A program made the translations under genes and the position numbers. A model generated the notes under the pieces. It made no database searches and was not told the DNA's origin. It saw nothing but the letters and a program-made list of their open reading frames with translations. Positions 8,231 to 15,340 of a DNA stretch of 64,000 nt are shown in pieces. Every line of letters begins with the position of its first letter. Positions within the stretch are counted from its first letter, which is position 1. Origin of the DNA: Enterococcus sp. BWR-S5 (GTDB lineage: Bacteria > Bacillota > Bacilli > Lactobacillales > Enterococcaceae); the NCBI RefSeq assembly GCF_016745255.1, contig NZ_JADOEQ010000011.1, forward strand, positions 62,001 to 126,000, in the 5' to 3' direction.

Positions 8231-9205
8231 ATGAAAAAGATAATCACTGTTGGCGCACTTCTTTTATTGAGTATAACCGCTTTAGGCGCTTGTGGAAAAA
8301 ATGAAAAAAAAACAGAAAGCAGTTCTACGGTTGATAGTACAACCGCAGCCGTAACAGACCAGACATTGAATGTTGGTATCTTACCTGCTGAATCAGCTAT
8401 CCCGATTATTTTGGCAAAGGAAGAAGGCTTTTTTGAGAAACAAGGTCTGAAGGTAGAAATCAAAGCCTTTACCTCGCCAAATGACAGAAATGTTGCTATT
8501 CAAGCACAAGAATTAGACGGTACAATCAGTGATGTCATGACCGAAGCAACCTTTAAAAAGAATGGCATTGATTTGACCATCACATCGGACATCTTAGAGG
8601 ATTTCAAAATTCTGGCTTCTCCCAAGTCAGGGATTACAGACATGAAGGGGCTCAGCGGTAAGAAAATTACGCTCGTGCCTAACTTCATTTTGGAATACAT
8701 CATGGATGAATTTGCGAAGGAAAATGATTTTACTTATGAAATTGTGGATATTCCGTCCTTTTCTGCTCGTTCTGAAGCCTTGCTGAATGACCAAGTGGAT
8801 GGCGCTGTTTATACTGAGCCTCAAGCCAGCATGTTGGCACAAGAAGGTGCAATTGTTCTAGGCAGTTCCAAAGCACAAGGAATCAAAGGCGGGACCATTC
8901 AATTTACAGATACCGTCCTAAGCGAACGACCACAAGATATCACAGCCTTTTACACAGCGTATAATCAAGCAATTGATTTTATGAATAAACACAAGGCTTC
9001 TGAATATGCTGATATTCTATCTAAGTACCAGTTTCCAGATGCCATGAGTCAATATTTAGACAAGCAAACGGAAAAATATCCTTATGCACAGGAAGTACCA
9101 AAGGATCAATTTGAAAAAATCATTTCATGGACCAAAGAAAAAGGTCAAATTGATAAGGAATACACCTATGATGAGTTGACAGATTTCAGTTATTTGAACA
9201 AATAA
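8231..9205 (+). CDS. ABC transporter substrate-binding lipoprotein (NMT1/SsuA-like)
   Basis: A 324-residue lipoprotein with lipobox LGAC and lipidation at Cys21. After a Ser/Thr linker comes the periplasmic-binding fold of the NMT1/THI5/SsuA group: LNVGILPAESAIPIILAKEEGFFEKQGLKVEI, then QELDGTISD, and later DQVDGAVYTEPQA. It begins directly after the deacetylase stop, with GAGGG upstream, and ends in a strong terminator. It supplies the missing binding subunit for the divergent permease and ATPase. No TPP riboswitch was found in the shared gap, which argues weakly against a thiamine precursor as substrate. Confidence 0.9.
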   Translation: MKKIITVGALLLLSITALGACGKNEKKTESSSTVDSTTAAVTDQTLNVGILPAESAIPIILAKEEGFFEKQGLKVEIKAFTSPNDRNVAIQAQELDGTISDVMTEATFKKNGIDLTITSDILEDFKILASPKSGITDMKGLSGKKITLVPNFILEYIMDEFAKENDFTYEIVDIPSFSARSEALLNDQVDGAVYTEPQASMLAQEGAIVLGSSKAQGIKGGTIQFTDTVLSERPQDITAFYTAYNQAIDFMNKHKASEYADILSKYQFPDAMSQYLDKQTEKYPYAQEVPKDQFEKIISWTKEKGQIDKEYTYDELTDFSYLNK

Positions 9206-9211
9206 GGTCAG

Positions 9212-9245
9212 GGGTTATGGCATTTATGTCATGGCCCTTTTTTTC
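9212..9245 (+). terminator. rho-independent terminator
   Basis: GGGTTATGGCA and TGTCATGGCCC (9212-9237) form an 11-bp stem with a TTTA loop and are followed by a run of seven T. It closes the deacetylase/binding protein operon. Confidence 0.9.
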
Positions 9246-9457
9246 TTAAAACTGAACAAAAGGGATTCCAACCCTGTATACTTCAAGAATTGTAGGTCTC
9301 GTAGAAACAGCAGCTCGCTGCGCTTCAGTCTCATCACCCTACACATGGTCGAACAGCTAAGTATTGGAAAGTCTGGTTGTCGAGCCAAAACACTTCTGTC
9401 ATCCCCTTCTAAACAAACATCTTCCTATTTTCCAAATTTTTTTATTCAAAAAACAAA
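9246..9457. other. intergenic stretch, no gene recognised
   Basis: About 210 bases between the terminator and the Fur box. It contains a small GCAGC-TC-GCTGC hairpin near 9308-9320 but no reading frame with a plausible start, and no mobile-element end that I could recognise. Confidence 0.4.
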
Positions 9458-9476
9458 GAGAATGATTATCATTCTC
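9458..9476. promoter_or_regulatory. Fur box (iron-responsive operator)
   Basis: GAGAATGATTATCATTCTC is a perfect 9-1-9 palindrome that differs from the classical Fur consensus GATAATGATTATCATTATC only in one base per arm. It overlaps the -35 region of the promoter before 9520, so iron-loaded Fur should repress the ECF operon. Confidence 0.9.
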
Positions 9477-9494
9477 AATTAGTTATGATATAAT
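9466..9494 (+). promoter_or_regulatory. promoter of the Fur-controlled ECF operon
   Basis: TTATCA (9466-9471) and TATAAT (9489-9494) are 17 bp apart, and TG at 9486-9487 makes an extended -10. The start of transcription would fall about 20 bases before the ribosome binding site AAAGGAGG. Confidence 0.75.
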
Positions 9495-9519
9495 TGCTAA
9501 AAAACAAAGGAGGTCATTT

Positions 9520-10686
9520 ATGGTCCACACACTAACCATTGATCATTTTTCAATCTATTATGATTCTCATAAAACAGAACAATGCCCAATACAGCTGTAT
9601 CCTTCCCTCTACATTGAGGACATCACCCTTCCAGCCTGTATCATAGGAACTGCAACTATGTCTGCCGAGCTGTTTTATCAAGCAGATTGTTCAGAATTAA
9701 GCTGCGAAGACTACCAGCTCAGTGAAAGCTTTCAACAAATTCTGAAACGGTTTCCTCATACCAATCAGAAGCAAGTACAGTTTCTCTTAGAGGATGGCTA
9801 TCATTGGAAAGATGTCCCTATTTATATTGAGACAAAGGATTATCTTATTGGTAAGCTGCTTCCGGAAAAATTTCCTGCAATGCATCAGCAACTAGGAACT
9901 ATCCAACAGCTTATCCCCATATTTGCAGAAGAGCTTCCTGCCTTGAACAGCTACAAACGTAAGCGCCTCTTTATAAGTGGTCGCTATGGTCCACGCGAGC
10001 TGCTAAGCTCTGAGCATGCAGCTCATGTTCAGCCAATCCAACAAAAGCTGCGATATGTCAATGAATTGTATGCTTTTGCTCACTACAGCTATGCTGCGAT
10101 GATTGAATTTCTGCCTGAGTATGGAATAACCTCCTACGAAGCGTTTCATGAAGCTTACGGAAAATACATTTATAGTTTCACAATCACAAGGAACCAACAA
10201 ACTATTCCACTTCTTTGGCCGGATTATCTTTACCATCAGCCTGAAAACCACTTGGAGTTTGGTATGCTGAATTCACCGTTAACGCGATATGCAGCCTTTA
10301 ATGATTGGCAGGCTGGGGAAAAAGTCACCATTGAAGTGTTGGCAGATGGCTTTGAAGATGTACGTTTTACCACAACGTTGAAAAAGCAGCTCCAAGCACC
10401 ACCAAAATTATCACAATCAAGCTATCATTTAAAAGAGACACTCACTGTATCAACGGCTGAGGATATTCTCCTAGAACTGAAAACGCAAGAGGCTTACCTT
10501 GAGCTGCTTGATCCTCAAAAAAACATAATAACGATGGAACAATTAGACTGTCAGCTTGATAAGAACAACCTTTTTATTCCTTGCTGCCAATTTACAGAAA
10601 CCGGTCGTTATCAACTGAAAATCAACAGCAACACACATGGGCAATTATTACTTTTATTCGCTTTAACAAAGGAGGACAACAAATGA
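9520..10686 (+). CDS. unknown 388-residue protein, first gene of the Fur-ECF operon
   Basis: I do not recognise this protein. It has no signal peptide or transmembrane segment and should be cytosolic. Residues 1-160 are mixed alpha/beta with several Cys, His and Tyr (SCEDYQLSESFQQIL); residues about 165-250 are helical and rich in His and Tyr (SSEHAAHVQPIQQK, AFAHYSYAAMIEF); the last 130 residues look like one or two beta-sandwich repeats (GEKVTIEVLADGF, LKETLTVSTAEDILLEL, TGRYQLKINS). AAAGGAGG precedes its ATG, it is the first gene after the Fur box, and its stop overlaps the ECF S-subunit start by 4 bases. A cytosolic partner of the transporter, such as a haem or metal chaperone, is possible but unproven. 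Confidence 0.7.
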   Translation: MVHTLTIDHFSIYYDSHKTEQCPIQLYPSLYIEDITLPACIIGTATMSAELFYQADCSELSCEDYQLSESFQQILKRFPHTNQKQVQFLLEDGYHWKDVPIYIETKDYLIGKLLPEKFPAMHQQLGTIQQLIPIFAEELPALNSYKRKRLFISGRYGPRELLSSEHAAHVQPIQQKLRYVNELYAFAHYSYAAMIEFLPEYGITSYEAFHEAYGKYIYSFTITRNQQTIPLLWPDYLYHQPENHLEFGMLNSPLTRYAAFNDWQAGEKVTIEVLADGFEDVRFTTTLKKQLQAPPKLSQSSYHLKETLTVSTAEDILLELKTQEAYLELLDPQKNIITMEQLDCQLDKNNLFIPCCQFTETGRYQLKINSNTHGQLLLLFALTKEDNK

Positions 10687-11300
10687 AAAAACTGAAAATC
10701 CAAGATGTCATTTCTGTGGGTATCTATACAACCATTTATTTTCTAATCGTATTCTTGTGCATGATGGCATTGCGTTTTACAATTCCTGCCTTCAATTCCA
10801 TTCTTATTCCCGGTGTTACAGCACTCTTTTCCGGGGTCGTTTACCTGTTGATGTTGAATCGAATTCCCCGCTTTGGCGCAATCACAATCATGGGAAGTGT
10901 CATGGGACTGTTCTTTTTGGTCTCCGGTCATTTTCCACTATCTTTTGTACCAAACATCCTATGTGCTATTTTAGCTGATGTCATTCAATACAAAACAGCA
11001 ATCAACCAAAAAGTGCGGACCTACCTCAGCTATATCGTATTCAGTTATGGTTTGACAGGACCTGTACTCCCTCTTTGGTTTATGAAGAATGCCTATATAG
11101 ACTCTTTAGTTGCCAGAGGTAAGGACGCTGCTTATATTGAGAGTGTTTTTGCACCAATCACTACATTTAGTCTTTATTTGTGCATCTTCTCTGTTATTGT
11201 TGGCGGAATTTTAGGCATAACGGTTGGATATGCCCTCTATAATAAACATTTCAGTAAAACTGAGGATCATCGTTATGACTCTGCTGCAAGTGAAATTTGA
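10683..11300 (+). CDS. ECF transporter S component, MptD/Trep_Strep family
   Basis: A 205-residue integral membrane protein with five to six transmembrane segments, matching the Trep_Strep (MptD-like) S-component family: KLKIQDVISVGIYTTIYFL at the N-terminus, then RIPRFGAITIMGSVMGLFFL and a GxxGxxxGY end (GGILGITVGYALY). S components bind the substrate and dock on the shared T/A module. AAAGGAGGACAACAA precedes the ATG, which overlaps the previous stop. The S, T and A genes are adjacent, so this is a dedicated (group I) ECF transporter. Fur control and the downstream haem monooxygenase point to haem or a related iron compound as cargo. Confidence 0.82.
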   Translation: MKKLKIQDVISVGIYTTIYFLIVFLCMMALRFTIPAFNSILIPGVTALFSGVVYLLMLNRIPRFGAITIMGSVMGLFFLVSGHFPLSFVPNILCAILADVIQYKTAINQKVRTYLSYIVFSYGLTGPVLPLWFMKNAYIDSLVARGKDAAYIESVFAPITTFSLYLCIFSVIVGGILGITVGYALYNKHFSKTEDHRYDSAASEI

Positions 11301-11973
11301 TCCAAGAAGCAAGCTGTGTACCATTTTGTTTGCCAGCTTTTCATTGATGGTTTCTTTTCCTTTTTCCTTGGAAATTCTGTTTGTCAGCTTGCTCTGCTTC
11401 TTATTTATCCTTTCAGGAAGCTGGAAAAAAGGGGTGGTCTTTTATTCAATCTTCTGGCTATTGGTACTCGGAGAGCATCTATTGTTTTTATACTCTGACC
11501 AGCCGCTGCTGACCTTTTTTTCTTTTCTTTTTGTTGGAAATCGCAGAATGCTTCCGACAGTTATGGCCGCCGCATTTGCCATGGATAAAACGAAAATCAG
11601 TGAATGGATTGCTGCCTTGCAAAAATGGCGAGTTCCGTTTTACATTTTGATTCCATTGACTGTATTATTTCGCTTTTTTCCAACCTTAATTCAGGATTTC
11701 AAAAGTATTCGTAATGCGATGAAATTCCGCGGCATTGCCGTTTCGACTGCGGCTTTGTTTTTGCATCCTTTTCAGACAATGGAGTACATCATCATTCCTG
11801 TTCTAATGTCCGCAGAAAATACATCACTTGATCTCTCTTCTGCTGCCTTGGTTAGAGGATTGTCCAACACGGGTACTCATACAAGCGTCTATGCATTGCG
11901 CCTAAGAATTCAAGATTATCTGCTGTTATCTGTATTACTTCTTTTAGTAATTGGAAGGAGTTGGTTGGTATGA
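11275..11973 (+). CDS. ECF transporter T component (EcfT-like permease)
   Basis: A 232-residue membrane protein of the CbiQ/EcfT family. It starts FDPRSKLCTILFAS, the typical DPRxK opening, has several transmembrane helices, and carries the coupling-helix motifs FRFFPTLIQDFKSIRNAMKFRG and AALVRGL (the two A-R-G type motifs). The ATG at 11275 follows GAGGAT and overlaps the end of the S-component gene by 26 bases; the longer frame from 11224 lacks a ribosome binding site. It links the S subunit to the fused ATPase encoded next. Confidence 0.85.
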   Translation: MTLLQVKFDPRSKLCTILFASFSLMVSFPFSLEILFVSLLCFLFILSGSWKKGVVFYSIFWLLVLGEHLLFLYSDQPLLTFFSFLFVGNRRMLPTVMAAAFAMDKTKISEWIAALQKWRVPFYILIPLTVLFRFFPTLIQDFKSIRNAMKFRGIAVSTAALFLHPFQTMEYIIIPVLMSAENTSLDLSSAALVRGLSNTGTHTSVYALRLRIQDYLLLSVLLLLVIGRSWLV

Positions 11974-13385
11974 TTGAGCTGCAAAACCTGTCATTTTGTT
12001 ACCCTAACCAACGAGCATTACTGGAAAATATTGATTTGTCTGTTACTTCCGGAGAGGTCGTTGTATTATGCGGTGCCAGTGGTAGTGGAAAATCTACGCT
12101 GTTGAAAATTTTGAATGGGCTGATACCTGAGCTTTATGAAGGAACATTGGAAGGTACTGGAACCATTTTAGAAAATGAATTTCTCAGTATGGACTTTGTC
12201 TCCTATGTAAAGGATATTGGCGTTGTTTTTCAAAATCCTAAAACACAGTTCTTTACGACAGATGTTTATTCTGAGTTGGCCTTTTCTTTAGAAAACTACA
12301 GTGTTCCTCGACAACAAATTATAGAAAGAATGCAGGAACTTGTTGAAGCACTAGGCTTGGAAAAATTATTGAATAGCAGTATGTTTGCCCTATCGGGTGG
12401 ACAAAAGCAATTGATTGCATTTGCCTCGGCCTGCATGTTGGAGCATAAGCTGTTTTTGCTGGATGAACCTTCCAGCAATCTTGATGATCAAACGATTGAA
12501 CAGTTAAAACACTCTATCAGTCACTTGAAGCAACAGGGCTGTACAATTATCATTGCCGAGCATCGTTTACACTACCTGACAGAGTTAGCCGATCGCTATT
12601 TAATTATGGCTGACGGAAAAATCATCCGAGATTATTCGAAAGAAACAATGCTTCAGCAAACAGCAGACGAGCTTTCAACGTTAGGGCTCCGTGCACTGAC
12701 TCCAACAGACATTCAGGTAAATAATGAGCAGCCAAATCTAAGTAATGAGTTGGGATTACAGCTGCACTGTAAAGACCTTCACTTTCATTATCGTGGAAAA
12801 AAATCAGGGGTTGCCATACCAGAGCTAACACTGAACAGCCAGCAGATTATCGGAATCACAGGCAGCAATGGAGCTGGAAAGTCTACCTTATTCAATCTTT
12901 TATCAGGTATTACCAAGCCGAAAAGCGGCACAATTTGGTTCAATCATCAAAAAATGACTGCTCGGCAACTGATTCGAGAAAGCTTTATGGTTATGCAGGA
13001 TGTCAACCTTCAGCTGTTCTTCGAAACAGTAGAAAAGGAGATTACTGCTAAGGCCGCAGATTTGAGCCTTTTTGATACAACTGTTGAGCTGCTGAATTTG
13101 AGACACCTGCTTCATCGTCATCCACAAACCTTATCAGGTGGTGAAAAACAACGCGTCGCAATCGCTACTGCTTTATTATCCGGCAAGAAAATCATTTTTT
13201 TCGACGAGCCAACCAGTGGGCTGGATTTAAAGCATATGGATGAGGTCAGTCAAACGATTCGGTCTCTCCACAATCAGCATGTACTGCTCTTAATCATCAC
13301 CCATGATAAAGAGTTTTTAGAAAAAACCTGCCAGCGAGTACTGACACTCGAGCATGGACAGCTTACAAATGATTACTTTATTTAA
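11970..13385 (+). CDS. ECF transporter ATPase, two fused A domains
   Basis: A 471-residue protein carrying two complete ABC ATPase domains. Domain 1 has GASGSGKSTLL, LSGGQKQL and LFLLDEPSSNLD; domain 2, from about residue 270, has GSNGAGKSTLF, LSGGEKQR and IIFFDEPTSGLD with ITHDKEF. Such fusions of EcfA1 and EcfA2 are usual in dedicated ECF systems. ATG 11970 is used, with GGAAGGAG upstream, and it overlaps the T-component stop by 4 bases. Together the products of 10683, 11275 and 11970 form a full importer. Confidence 0.9.
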   Translation: MIELQNLSFCYPNQRALLENIDLSVTSGEVVVLCGASGSGKSTLLKILNGLIPELYEGTLEGTGTILENEFLSMDFVSYVKDIGVVFQNPKTQFFTTDVYSELAFSLENYSVPRQQIIERMQELVEALGLEKLLNSSMFALSGGQKQLIAFASACMLEHKLFLLDEPSSNLDDQTIEQLKHSISHLKQQGCTIIIAEHRLHYLTELADRYLIMADGKIIRDYSKETMLQQTADELSTLGLRALTPTDIQVNNEQPNLSNELGLQLHCKDLHFHYRGKKSGVAIPELTLNSQQIIGITGSNGAGKSTLFNLLSGITKPKSGTIWFNHQKMTARQLIRESFMVMQDVNLQLFFETVEKEITAKAADLSLFDTTVELLNLRHLLHRHPQTLSGGEKQRVAIATALLSGKKIIFFDEPTSGLDLKHMDEVSQTIRSLHNQHVLLLIITHDKEFLEKTCQRVLTLEHGQLTNDYFI

Positions 13386-13431
13386 TGGCTATTACAGATT
13401 AACGTTGATAATTATAATGGGAGGGAATTCT

Positions 13432-13761
13432 ATGTTTATCGTCACAAATACAATCCAAGTAACTACTGCACATGCAGACAAAATGATTGAACGCTTCCGT
13501 TCCACACATACTAACGAGCGGATGACAGGAGTCACAGGCTTTCTAAATTTTGAGGTCATGCATCGTACACTTCCGGAAAACTCAGAAGTCACCGAGCTGG
13601 TAGTGCTGAGTCGTTGGGAATCACAGCAGGATCAGGAAAACTGGACAGCAAGTAACTCTTTCAAAGACCTTCACAAAGGGAAAAAAGCAGAGCAGCCTAA
13701 AACAACAAAAGAGGCTTCACCAGTCTTAGGAAATACTATCGCAAAATATCATTTAGCATAG
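13432..13761 (+). CDS. IsdG/HmoA-like haem-degrading monooxygenase
   Basis: A 109-residue ferredoxin-like (antibiotic biosynthesis monooxygenase) domain protein that aligns along its length with IsdG/IsdI. The catalytic triad is present with IsdG spacing: Asn6 in MFIVTN, Trp71 in QENWTAS and His81 in FKDLHKG. GFLNFEVMHRTL and VVLSRWESQQD are the other family strands. It would open the porphyrin ring and release iron in the cytosol. GGGAGG precedes the ATG at 13432; an upstream in-frame ATG at 13354 overlaps the ATPase gene and has no such site. It is the last gene of the Fur operon, 46 bases after the ATPase, and ends in a terminator. A TATAAT at 13413 may give extra transcription. Confidence 0.87.
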   Translation: MFIVTNTIQVTTAHADKMIERFRSTHTNERMTGVTGFLNFEVMHRTLPENSEVTELVVLSRWESQQDQENWTASNSFKDLHKGKKAEQPKTTKEASPVLGNTIAKYHLA

Positions 13762-13765
13762 CACT

Positions 13766-13820
13766 AAAAACAGACCTGTTTAACTCAGTAATTTACGCTG
13801 AATCAAACAGGTCTGTTTTT
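13766..13820. terminator. bidirectional terminator
   Basis: AAAAACAGACCTGTTT (13766-13781) pairs perfectly with 13805-13820. It ends the Fur operon and also serves the convergent CPBP gene. Confidence 0.92.
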
Positions 13821-13826
13821 ATACAT

Positions 13827-14444
13827 TTATTTCGTAAAAAATTGAACAAAGCCCAAGCAATCATATAAGAAATGACAAATCCAGCTAACCCAGATACTGT
13901 CTGATTTTTTCCAGACATAGTTTAATACTAGGCGAAGGGGCAGCAGCGTAATCAACAGCTGTGCAATATGCAGTCCGTAAGCCGGAATGTGCCAGAGGGC
14001 AAACAACACACCACAAATTAGACTTGCCCAACGAAAAGGCAGTCCGGCTTTTTCCAAGCCCAATATCAAATTAGTACTCAACAACTCTTCACCGATGAGC
14101 ATAAATGGTACTTGAAAAAAAATCATTTGCAGCGAAATCACGTCACCAACAGAATTTTTAGTTGCCGCACCAAACAGCTGTTGATACAAAATGCCGCACG
14201 ATACCCCAACAAAAAGTGTCAATGGTAAGCCCCATGCGAGAGTTTTCCAATTAAAATGCTTGAATTGCTCCGTGAATCGGTCTTTCAAAAGATAATAGCC
14301 TGCAATTCCACACAGCAAAGCATTCCAAATGGTTCCTACGGCCGAACCAAAGGGCAGCATACCGGGGATAAACTGATAACTGAGCCCAATTAAAATGGTT
14401 ACAGCGACTAGCCATAAGCCTGTTTGATTTTTCTTTTCCGTCAT
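13827..14444 (-). CDS. CPBP family intramembrane metalloprotease-like protein
   Basis: A 205-residue membrane protein with about six to seven hydrophobic helices of the CAAX protease and bacteriocin-processing (Abi) family. Motif 1 is EELLSTN, which keeps the two glutamates but has Asn where EExxxR has Arg; motif 2 is FALWHIPAY (FxxxH); motif 3 is CHFLYDC (HxxxD). AAAGGTGG lies 7 bases before the ATG. It is a single gene between two terminators. Members can protect against self-made bacteriocins or modify exported peptides; no bacteriocin gene is nearby, and the altered motif 1 leaves activity uncertain. Confidence 0.82.
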   Translation of the reverse strand: MTEKKNQTGLWLVAVTILIGLSYQFIPGMLPFGSAVGTIWNALLCGIAGYYLLKDRFTEQFKHFNWKTLAWGLPLTLFVGVSCGILYQQLFGAATKNSVGDVISLQMIFFQVPFMLIGEELLSTNLILGLEKAGLPFRWASLICGVLFALWHIPAYGLHIAQLLITLLPLRLVLNYVWKKSDSIWVSWICHFLYDCLGFVQFFTK

Positions 14445-14550
14445 AACATTCCCACCTTTGACTTTGTTTTTTTATTCTTTATCAATGTTGTACTCAACAA
14501 GAGTATAATCAATGGGAACATTATTTAAAAATCATATGTTCAAGAAATAG

Positions 14551-14634
14551 AAAAAAATCAAGAAGCCTCTCTATCAATTACTGTGTCGTGAATTCGCAAC
14601 ACAGTAATTACCAATAGAAAACAACTTGATTTTT
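14551..14634 (-). terminator. nested palindromic terminator of the kdp operon
   Basis: Read on the minus strand, AAAAATCAAG (14634-14625) pairs with CTTGATTTTT (14562-14553), followed by more T. Inside it lies an 11-bp perfect hairpin, AATTACTGTGT at 14576-14586 with its complement at 14599-14609, centred on GAATTC. The outer arms plus T run make a terminator for kdpE, 10 bases beyond its stop; the inner hairpin is unusually strong for that purpose. Confidence 0.75.
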
Positions 14635-14644
14635 CGAAAACAGT

Positions 14645-15340
14645 CTATTGTCCTTCTCTTAAATCCTTCATCCGATAGCCGACACCGATTTCGGTTAGAA
14701 TGTATTGTGGTTCAACCGGGTCTGTTTCTATTTTTTTGCGAATATTGGACATGTTCACACGCAATACCTGCGTATCTCCTACAGCAAAAGGACCATACAA
14801 CGCGCTCATTAATTGTTTATAGGTGACGACCTTACCAACATTCTCACCCAATGTCTTCAGCAACAAAAATTCATTTTTGGTGAGATGAATCTCTTCTCCT
14901 GCTTTTTCCACCAGATGCTTGTCATAGTCAATCATCAGCTCGTTGTTGACCAGTGTTTGACTATTTCTAACCGTATTGCGAGAATGCCTTAAGGCTGTCC
15001 GAATTCTCGCCAACAGCTCCTGAGTGCCGAAAGGCTTTGTCACATAATCATCTGCACCAATATCAAGGGCCTCGACCTTCCCAACTTCATTATCCCTTGC
15101 CGAAATAACGATGATTGGTGTTTGATATTGTTTTCGCAGAATTTTTAACAATTCCATCCCATCCATATCAGGAAGCCCTAAATCCAGTAAAATCAAATCG
15201 ATTTCCTGTGACTGAAACAGCGTGATACCCGTCATGGCAGACGCTGCCTGAAAAACAGTATAATGTTCTCGTTCTAAAACTACTTGAATAAACTCCGCAA
15301 TGATTCCATCATCCTCAATCACCAGAATACTCGATTTCAT
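14645..15340 (-). CDS. kdpE: KdpE response regulator of the potassium-uptake operon
   Basis: A 231-residue OmpR/PhoB-type regulator. The receiver domain has the acidic pair Asp10/Asp11, the phospho-acceptor Asp53 in LILLDLGLPDMDG and the conserved Lys in VTKPFGTQELLARIR. The winged-helix domain includes HLTKNEFLLLKTLGENVGKVVTYKQL and the recognition segment VNMSNIRKKIE. KdpE activates kdpFABC when KdpD is phosphorylated in low potassium. GAGGGGG precedes the ATG, which overlaps the kdpD end by 26 bases, so the two are translated together. Confidence 0.95.
   Translation of the reverse strand: MKSSILVIEDDGIIAEFIQVVLEREHYTVFQAASAMTGITLFQSQEIDLILLDLGLPDMDGMELLKILRKQYQTPIIVISARDNEVGKVEALDIGADDYVTKPFGTQELLARIRTALRHSRNTVRNSQTLVNNELMIDYDKHLVEKAGEEIHLTKNEFLLLKTLGENVGKVVTYKQLMSALYGPFAVGDTQVLRVNMSNIRKKIETDPVEPQYILTEIGVGYRMKDLREGQ

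Noticed and set aside
9231-9482. 83-codon plus-strand frame before the Fur box
   Set aside because: It starts inside a terminator and ends in the Fur box, has no ribosome binding site and looks non-coding.
14466-14520. promoter for the CPBP gene from TTGATT-N17-AACATT and a TGTTG/CAACA repeat
   Set aside because: The -10 match is poor and the repeat has only five pairs; not strong enough to list.
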